DNA of 64,000 nt from Calvatia gigantea (lineage: Eukaryota; Basidiomycota; Agaricomycetes; Agaricales; Lycoperdaceae): NCBI GenBank assembly GCA_025093985.1, contig JACAAK010000010.1, positions 1,265,501 to 1,329,500 of the forward strand. Reading direction: 5' to 3'. The position numbers were made by a program, and so were the translations under genes. Every line of letters begins with the position of its first letter. Within the stretch, counting starts at the first letter, position 1. Positions 57,573-64,000 of this stretch are shown piece by piece. A model generated the notes under the pieces. It saw only the letters and a list, made by a program, of their open reading frames with translations. It ran no database searches and was not told where the DNA came from.

Positions 57573-57882
57573 GAACGGTGGTAGTGGTAGTGCTGTTTGT
57601 TTGGTAGACCCTGTGCGCTTTTTGCCTTTCTTTTTTTGTTCTGTCGGTGATAATAGTACGATAACGAGTGTATTACTTTGTTAGCTGTCGTTTCCGTTTC
57701 GTGGCCGAATACTTCGGCTTTGGATCTAATTTTGAGTGTGCTCTATACTTATATATTTCTTACTCCGTTTGAACTCCCGTCGCTCTTGAGGCCTTGAGGG
57801 TTTGAAACCGACTTGGACACAATCAACAACACCCCAATCTTGCACGAATTTTTTAAAAAAGACCAATTTTACTTGTTCATAA
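57573..57882. other. No gene seen
   Basis: 3' flank of the SWI3-like gene up to the tRNA. Nothing else recognised. Confidence 0.4.
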
Positions 57883-57954
57883 GTCCCAACGGCGATTTGA
57901 ACGCCGGACTCCGAGATCTGCAATCTCATGCTATGACCACTTAGCTATCGGGAC
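57883..57954 (-). tRNA. tRNA-Cys (GCA)
   Basis: On the minus strand 72 nt fold into a canonical cloverleaf: acceptor GTCCCGA/TTGGGAC, D stem GCTA/TAGC, anticodon stem TGAGA/TCTCG, loop TTGCAGA with U33 and anticodon GCA, variable loop GAGTC, and T stem CGGCG/CGCCG with loop TTCAAAT. The next base would be U73, the discriminator expected for tRNA-Cys. B box GTTCAAATC is intact. No intron. Confidence 0.93.
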
Positions 57955-58408
57955 ATGAGGTACTATATCCTGCAGACAGCCGCGGAGGGTTGGGGTGGTC
58001 CTTGTGCCGCCCTGACAGAGGCGGAGTTGGTGAGCTTTTTGAGTTTGTGTCAGACGACATCCTCACCAAAAACACCAGGGAACACGGCTCGTCCGTGCGC
58101 GGGTTTGTGCGTGCAGCATCAAGCCCCGAATGACATCCAGGCTCCACCAATGTTCTTGTCCATCATCAGCCAGCGCTAATTTTCCTCTCACGGCGGTCGG
58201 ATTTCCAACACCTCATCCACCATAATTAAAAACTTGTCTGGCCCAGTCATGACCTCTACTTACACCAGAATCACCCATGGAAGGCCTTAATGCACGCCCC
58301 AACCGAGCCACTTGAATGTGTTACCGTACCACCGTAACCTTTAACGCACTGGGCGTCTATTCGGCGATACCCAGTGAATGTTTGACTATTTAAAGGTCCA
58401 CCCCGGAC
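57955..58408. other. Intergenic, no gene seen
   Basis: Upstream of the kinase-like gene; an ordinary promoter region with TATTTAAAGG just upstream of the start at 58409. Confidence 0.4.
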
Positions 58409-60721
58409 ATGAGGAACGCACGAACACTTCTTCCCCTTCTCTTGCCGCCATACATGCTTAGTGGCACGCTACAGCACTTGGGGTTAGCCTTCGGGTTCTT
58501 GCAAACAGCAGGCCCGATAGCTGGTGTCCCGTTGGCCGCTGGTCTGGCCTCTGAGATAGTCAAGGCATGCGACGAGGTCATCAGACAAAAGGTATGTCAG
58601 CTATCTCTTTGGCTGGATCTTTTCCGAGATTGAGAACCAGTGTTTTCTTGCAGGGAATTGCAAAGGCGCTTGGACAGAAGAGCACGCAGCTAGCAAATGC
58701 ATTGCAGGAAGCGTCGGATGGTTTAGAGGGAATGGAATTGCAGGGACGTATTGACGAAGTTGTTGAGTGCGTCGGATCTATAGTGCTAATGAATCGTGTC
58801 ATATTAATGGGCGGTATAGTGTGCTGAGGAAAGTACTCAAATCCGCTCAGAGATGGCAACGACGAGGCGCACTGCTGCGATGGCGTGAGTGGCCATGCTG
58901 GTGGACGCCATCTTCGATATTCACGTTCACCTAGTCCGTCGCGCCGATATGGAGAAAGACCTTGAACAGTGTAATCATCTTTTAGACAACGCGATCAAGG
59001 TTTTTGAGGTATGTCTTTCCTTTGCACTTTGACCCAACCACGCACTAATCTATACGTGTGTCAAGCTGAGGTACGTTGATACTGATCAAAACTGAGGACA
59101 ATGACCTAGGTGGCTGTAGGGGCCAGATAGCTATCCAGAAGGATCTGAAGGATGCACGTGCAGAAGGAAACTACCACTTTGAAGCAACCCGCGAGCTCCT
59201 CCTAAAGATATTCGAGAATCACAAGGAAATGCAGAAGGTGGCTCAGCTTCACCAGGCTGGAAGACCCGAGGCCAGGGAGTTGATGGAGAGCGGCCAAAAG
59301 GTGAGTGTGGACCTTCCTGCGTAACGACGTGTACCGGACAAATTTATGTTGTTCTAGTTGTTAAAAGAGATGCGACTGGAAGTCTCGGGTGAAGGTGAAG
59401 GGACCAGTAACGGAAAATATCAACCCTTCGTTCCACCTTCCTCATCCACTCCGAACAAACAAGCAGCCGTCCAGCAGTACCGGGACATGCAGCGTGGCCT
59501 TGCCATGTTACATCGTATGACAGCCGTCCTTCCTCCTGATAAGGTTCTGGATGGCACTGTCAAAAAAGTGGATGATTTCCCAGTCGTTGGAGGATCATCC
59601 AGTGACATCTGGCGTGGAGTTTGGCTCGAGGAGGAAAAGGTGGCCCTTAAAGGTTTGAGAAACGTCAAGGTCGACGACACGCTCGCGCAAAAGGTTGTTT
59701 AATAATTCTGAACGTTTCCTCCAATGGTGCTGACCCTCTCATCGATAGCGCTTCGTCCGAGAAATTGAAGTGTGGTCGAAACTAAGCAATAGTCACATAC
59801 TCCAATTTTATGGCATTGTCACTGACCTAGGCGCGAATATATTCATGGTAAGTATCTGGTCCCAATTCCAGGCATTGGTAGTTCTTAGAACCATTTTCAG
59901 GTATCTCCCTGGTTAGAAAACGGCGACGTTCTTGAGTAGGTTTACGGGTTGTGGTGGGAAGCGCGTTCTGATTAAAAGGATGCTAGATATATTAAGAAAC
60001 ATCCTGAAGCCAGCCGGCTGGACTTGGTATGTGCATTTCACAAAAAAAGTCCACGGACGTCCGTTCAATACTACCCAGATACGCGGAGCAGCTGAGGGTA
60101 TGAAGTACCTCCACTCGGAGAACGTCATCCATGGAAATCGTAAGTGACAACCGCTGTCTTTAAGTATCTCAGTACTTACCCAAATATTAGTCAAATGTGT
60201 AAGTCGGCAGCCGTCCACCACGAAACTCAACGGCTGACTTTAATAGGCCAACATTCTGGTTGCAGCATCGGTGAGTTCCACTCTGGGTTTGAGGAACCCC
60301 TTTGAATAACACGATACGACAGGGAGAAGCCTGCATCAGCGATTTCGGAATGGCCAAGGTAATCGAGGACGTGACCAAGACGCCTGCGTCCACGACGTTC
60401 GCATCATCTGGAGGTACACGCTGGGTGGCCCCAGAAATTATCGAGGGAAGCGAAGGAAGTGCACCATCTAAGCAGTCCGACACGTACTCTTTCGGCATGG
60501 CGATCCTGGAACTGTTGACGGGGAAACCCCCATTCCCCGAATACAGATCGGATGCTGCTGTTATTCGTGCTCTGATGACAGGTGCCCAACCTAAACGCCC
60601 TGCGGAGCACGTTAAGTGGCTTGAGGACGGGATGTGGGCCTTAATGCAACGGTGCTGGTCGAGGGAGCCGAGTTTGCGACCTACCATGGAAGCGGTGATA
60701 ACAGAGTTACAGGAGATGTAG
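58409..60721 (+). CDS. MLKL-like TKL pseudokinase with N-terminal helical bundle
   Basis: Thirteen predicted exons splice in frame (58409-58591, 58654-58766, 58820-58884, 58935-59008, 59127-59300, 59358-59693, 59749-59847, 59901-59935, 59987-60026, 60079-60139, 60191-60198, 60247-60270, 60323-60721), giving 536 residues. Residues about 25-190 are a set of amphipathic helices without enzyme motifs (AGVPLAAGLASEIVKACDEV, LQEASDGLEGMELQGRIDEV, HLLDNAIKVFEIAIQKDLKD), reminiscent of the N-terminal bundle of MLKL/HeLo-type proteins. From about 265 there is a kinase fold of the TKL type: FPVVGGSSSDIWRG, KVALKGLR with the ATP Lys, REIEVW with the helix-C Glu, ENGDVLEYIKKHPE, CISDFGMAK, WVAPEIIEG and SFGMAILELLTGKPPF. 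The catalytic loop reads VIHGNLKCANIL, so the HRD Asp is Asn, and the Gly-rich loop lacks its usual glycines. Phosphotransfer is therefore doubtful. An active but atypical kinase cannot be excluded. Confidence 0.78.
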
Positions 60722-61194
60722 TTCGGTCTTCCATTTCCTCTTGTGAGAGAACACTATGTATAATACATCTTTCCCAACTGAGGTGTACCAACTCGAAGCT
60801 GAGAAATGCAAACCAAACCAATCAAATGTGAGGCCAGGTTATCGACTTGGGAGTTGGTTGTATCTTTGGCTATGCTATCTCTGACAGACAGTCATTTGTG
60901 CACTGAAAAGACTCGAAGCAATAGAAGTACGGATGGGCGAGGGTTGATTAGCGTTTGGAGGACAGGTCAACGGCTGAAATTAAGTCGGGTCGCTAGATTA
61001 TAGTTGAGACTTTTTTTTTTTGAACTCTTCGCTCAAGGGGCTGCTTTTTTCGGTAGAATTGGCTTAAGTACCTTCAGCTGTACAATTAAATCATCTACGA
61101 TATTATCTACATGGGCGCCAAGGCCTAAGAGCTGAGTCACGTTTCGGCTACAGCCTTCCTTTGTCAACAACGCCCTCGTTGTCTCTTCTCTTAG
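60722..61194. other. Intergenic between the pseudokinase and the NACHT gene
   Basis: 470 bp with a T-run at about 61010. No gene seen; it should hold the kinase terminator and the promoter of the NACHT gene, both on the plus strand. Confidence 0.45.
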
Positions 61195-64000
61195 ATGGCC
61201 ACTCGCAAGAAACCATGGAAATTTTGGCGCAAAACGTCATCCTTAGGCTCCCATACTAACGATGGTGACTCTATTCTGAAGGTACCATCTTCATCGGGTC
61301 AATCAGGGTCGAACACTTCTTCTCCTCCGGTTCCGTCACCCTCTTCAAACCCCCCTCTCCCAATATCACCACCCTCTGAAAAACGTATCCAGATCTCGGA
61401 GCAGGTCTCGACCTCTCAAACCCCTCCTCCTGCCCAAGACAGTCAAAGTGCGATCTTCATTGCCATCATCATTTCTGGGACTAAGGGAGACGCATTTCTC
61501 AACAGGCCAACCTTTTCCCGGTGAAGGCCCTAGGCTTCTTCGCAGGCTCACACAATTTCGTGCTCAACCATGCAATCTTGGGAGAGAACCAGAATGTTCG
61601 GCTAAATTACCCTTTCGACGAGGGACTGCAGACGCCTGTCCAAGAATTCTCCCCGGGGAGCCCGTCTCAGAGCACATCCAGCCAAGGTGTGTTACCCGGA
61701 AATGAGGGTATAATCCCGTAAGAACTTATCTCGACAGGTCTGGCCGCGCATACAAGATCAGGCTTATCTAGACCGCCTGGAAAGTCCACCTTCCTCGCAC
61801 AACACCAGAATGTCCACATTCATAATAATCATAGGAAATCGAACGGTAAGTGTGTCGACACATCACCCGGTAGGAGCGCACTAACTCAGGAACTATCTCA
61901 GTGCTGAGAGAGTTCAGTGATTACATTATTCCCGGAGCCCAGTTCAATTCCGCAGAACGCGATCCACCTCCCAGGTGTCATCCTGGTACCCGGATATCCA
62001 TTCGAGACGACCTTCGCGCCCGCGTTGAAGATGCTGGTGGGGGTGCGAGAATTATCTGGATTCATGGACCAGCCGGCGTTGGTAAGAGTGCAATCATGCA
62101 GACCCTTGTAGAAGAGGTGTTCCCCCGTGCCTTCTGTGGAACCTTATTCTTCTCGCGACCCAACAACCGTGATGACCCCAGAAAAGCACTGGCTACTATC
62201 GCCTATGGTTTGGCTGTCGCCAACCCAGATTATTGCCAGTACATTGGAGCGAGAATGGAGGATGATCCTATGTGTTTGACGACATCCCTCGACGAACAGT
62301 TTAGGATCCTTTTCATCACCCCTTTCATCGAAAATCGCGTTCGTGTCAGGTTCGCAACGATGGGCTGTATTTCTGGATGGTCTGGACGAGTGCCAAAACA
62401 CCGAGGCCTCGGATAACCAATGTCGGATTATTAACCTTAATCTGTGACTCTATCTTCGACCATGGCGAATCTGTACCCTTCCGTTGGGTTATTGCGAGCC
62501 GACCAGAGGAGAATTTGAAGGAAGCCTGGTCCCAAATCCAGAAACATTTTCAGAGGAGGGCTTCTGACCTTTGGGGACTCACAATCCCGGCTGATTCTCC
62601 CCAAGCCACCCAGGACGTCGAGCTTTACCTTCACAAACAATTCGAGACGATCAGGGAAAAATACTCCAAATTGATGCCCAGGGCATCGCGCTGGCCATCA
62701 GATGGCGATTTTGTCAAGGTCGCCCAGGTATCGTCTGGACTTTTCATCTTTGCATCGACTATAGTCCGATATATCTCCCATGAAGACCCCGTTTATCGCC
62801 TCAGGTTCATTATCTCTTTGATTGACCGGGCGCAACAAGGCCTTACCACCACTGAAGAGAAACCATTCCAGATGATCGACCAACTTTATTCCTCAATCAT
62901 GTCAGAGATCCCGAAACGTCTACTTTCCGTCGCGAGATCTCTTTTAGGGTTCTACTTTCTTCTGGACAGGGTTTCTGACCGGCAAGAGATAGAACTTCCA
63001 AAAGTGGGGCTTATCGAAGCTTGCAATACACTAGGATTGCAGCAGAACGAGGCTTACGCCGCTTTGCGCAAGTTACACTCCGTCCTTAATTGTCCAACCC
63101 CTGAGGCTGCCCAAGAAAATGGAATTGAATTTTTTCATGCTTCCTTTTCCGATTTCCTCTGTGACCATTCCCGCTCTCAGGAATATTATATCAACCTAGA
63201 CCAGGAACTCACCAGCGTATGGCGATGCTACGTTCAGATTCTCAAATGGTCTAGAGCAGCACTCGGTGAATAAAGTACTCCTGTTTATAAACATTTTCGT
63301 TGACGTTGATAATAGGACCGGCTGGGGTAAATATTTCCTGGCCGCCTGGCAATGATGTCCTGTTCAGTGAACTTCAGGAAAAATTGCTGTGGAGGGCGCA
63401 ATATAGTTGGATCAGAATTCTGATAAATAATTCCTTCCGTAAAACTGCAACCAGACGCCTTGAAATCAATATCCCAGAGTTGACTGAGACACTCCAAAGT
63501 CTTGGTCTCAGCTTTCTGGTAGGTGACAAATTTCCTGTCGGGGCATTCCTGAATTGGCTTGATAAGTGTGTAAGTTTCGTCTCCTCCAGACGGACAACCA
63601 CATGAAAGTGACTCATCTCTATGTAGGCTCCCGATGTGATCCGAGAAAGAGTTGTATCTCAAAGATTTCCTTTGAGTCAGCTCGACATAGAGCGCCTATT
63701 CAGATCCCTCTGCGCTGCACCTGGGTATCGATACGCTACGACTTCCGATGTCTACGAGATTAGCTTGATGTCCATTAAGGTGGGCCTTCATCCCAGGAAT
63801 CAGGCGGCGGTGATTCTAACCATATCCTGTTCTTTTAGGATCTCGATGGCTCACAATGGTCCAAAGCAAAAGCCATTCTCTGGACCCCTGTCGGAGAGTT
63901 TCACAGGCTGGTGAAGTCTTTGGGTGCAGAGAGTGTTCTCGTGGCCGTTGTTGAAGTTGAGCCGGCGGAGAGCTGCGCAATAATTGGGCCCATAAAACTT
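61195..64000 (+). CDS. NACHT-domain STAND NTPase (NLR type), truncated by the window edge
   Basis: The ATG at 61195 starts MATRKKPWKFWRKTSSLGSH. A Ser/Pro-rich tail follows, then two short His/Asn-rich motifs (ALGFFAGSHNFVLNHAILG; FLAQHQNVHIHNNHRKSN) and the linker LREFSDYIIPGAQFNSAERD PPPRCHPGTR, common before NACHT domains in mushrooms. The NACHT domain has Walker A HGPAGVGKSAIM, Walker B AVFLDGLDECQ, RWVIASRPEE (sensor-like) and the downstream helices LYSSIMSEIPKRL and FFHASFSDFLCDHSRSQ. Later exons (after GCACTCG-GTGAAT at about 63260) continue to the edge, still open. The frame changes just before Walker B (about 62340) and again at about 62440 without plausible introns, so the gene is frame-shifted or the sequence has errors there. 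The first exon junction (61452/61511) is also not settled. Confidence 0.8.

Noticed and set aside
58820..58950. In-frame TGA in the pseudokinase gene as a sign of decay
   Set aside because: A 50-nt intron (58885-58934, GTGAGT...CACCTAG) removes the stop and joins the flanking exons in frame.
1..64000. CRISPR arrays, operons, riboswitches, ribosome-binding sites
   Set aside because: The sequence is eukaryotic with spliced genes; no spaced direct-repeat array was seen.

Overview
The window is nuclear DNA of a filamentous basidiomycete, most likely an Agaricomycete. Genes are split by many short introns (about 45-70 nt, GT...AG, with acceptors such as CTGCAG or TTTTAG). The gene content also fits: an Agaricomycete-type NACHT NTPase, a CAS1-domain relic, an F-box protein with no introns in its main frame, a Clp1-like regulator and a CYP53-like P450. 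All gene models are spliced by eye, so exon ends are inferences from frame and splice consensus.

Layout. 1-2900: 5' end of a Ty1/copia-like LTR retrotransposon on the minus strand (gag, leader, a 346-bp LTR), followed by a second, diverged LTR. 2958-3028: tRNA-like cloverleaf. 3246-5112: two small orphan genes. 5296-20700: a rearranged block. It starts with a GH47 relic and an intact ribophorin II/SWP1 gene. Then comes a tandem segmental duplication (6476-11225 and 11226-about 15795), each unit carrying one intact GH47 alpha-mannosidase gene. A third, diverged GH47 gene follows, and then a mosaic of relics (P450 3' end, inverted GH47 3' end, inverted coiled-coil gene). 20904-22864: intact CYP53-like P450. 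24395-30416: one large PHD-finger/chromodomain protein. 31467-38042: flavin monooxygenase, GH53 galactanase and an orphan multi-pass membrane protein. 39183-40085: Clp1-like gene. 42250-45751: F-box protein and a short-chain dehydrogenase. 46012-52630: minus-strand array of four small proline-rich membrane proteins sharing a Cys/His-TM-CxRCG module, with a CAS1 relic and an orphan gene between them. 53375-57572: divergent protoporphyrinogen oxidase and SWI3/RSC8 genes. 57883-57954: tRNA-Cys(GCA). 58409-60721: TKL pseudokinase. 61195-64000: NACHT NLR-type gene running off the window.

How genes may work together. SWP1 (oligosaccharyltransferase) and the GH47 mannosidases both belong to the N-glycan pathway and have been duplicated as one block, leaving a copy of the SWP1 3' end. 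The most interesting pair is at the right end. One gene encodes a protein with an N-terminal helical region and a C-terminal kinase-like domain whose catalytic-loop Asp is Asn (HGN instead of HRD). This layout recalls MLKL-type cell-death executors. It lies head-to-tail, 470 bp upstream of a NACHT STAND NTPase. A shared role in incompatibility or immune-type cell death is an inference from architecture and proximity only.
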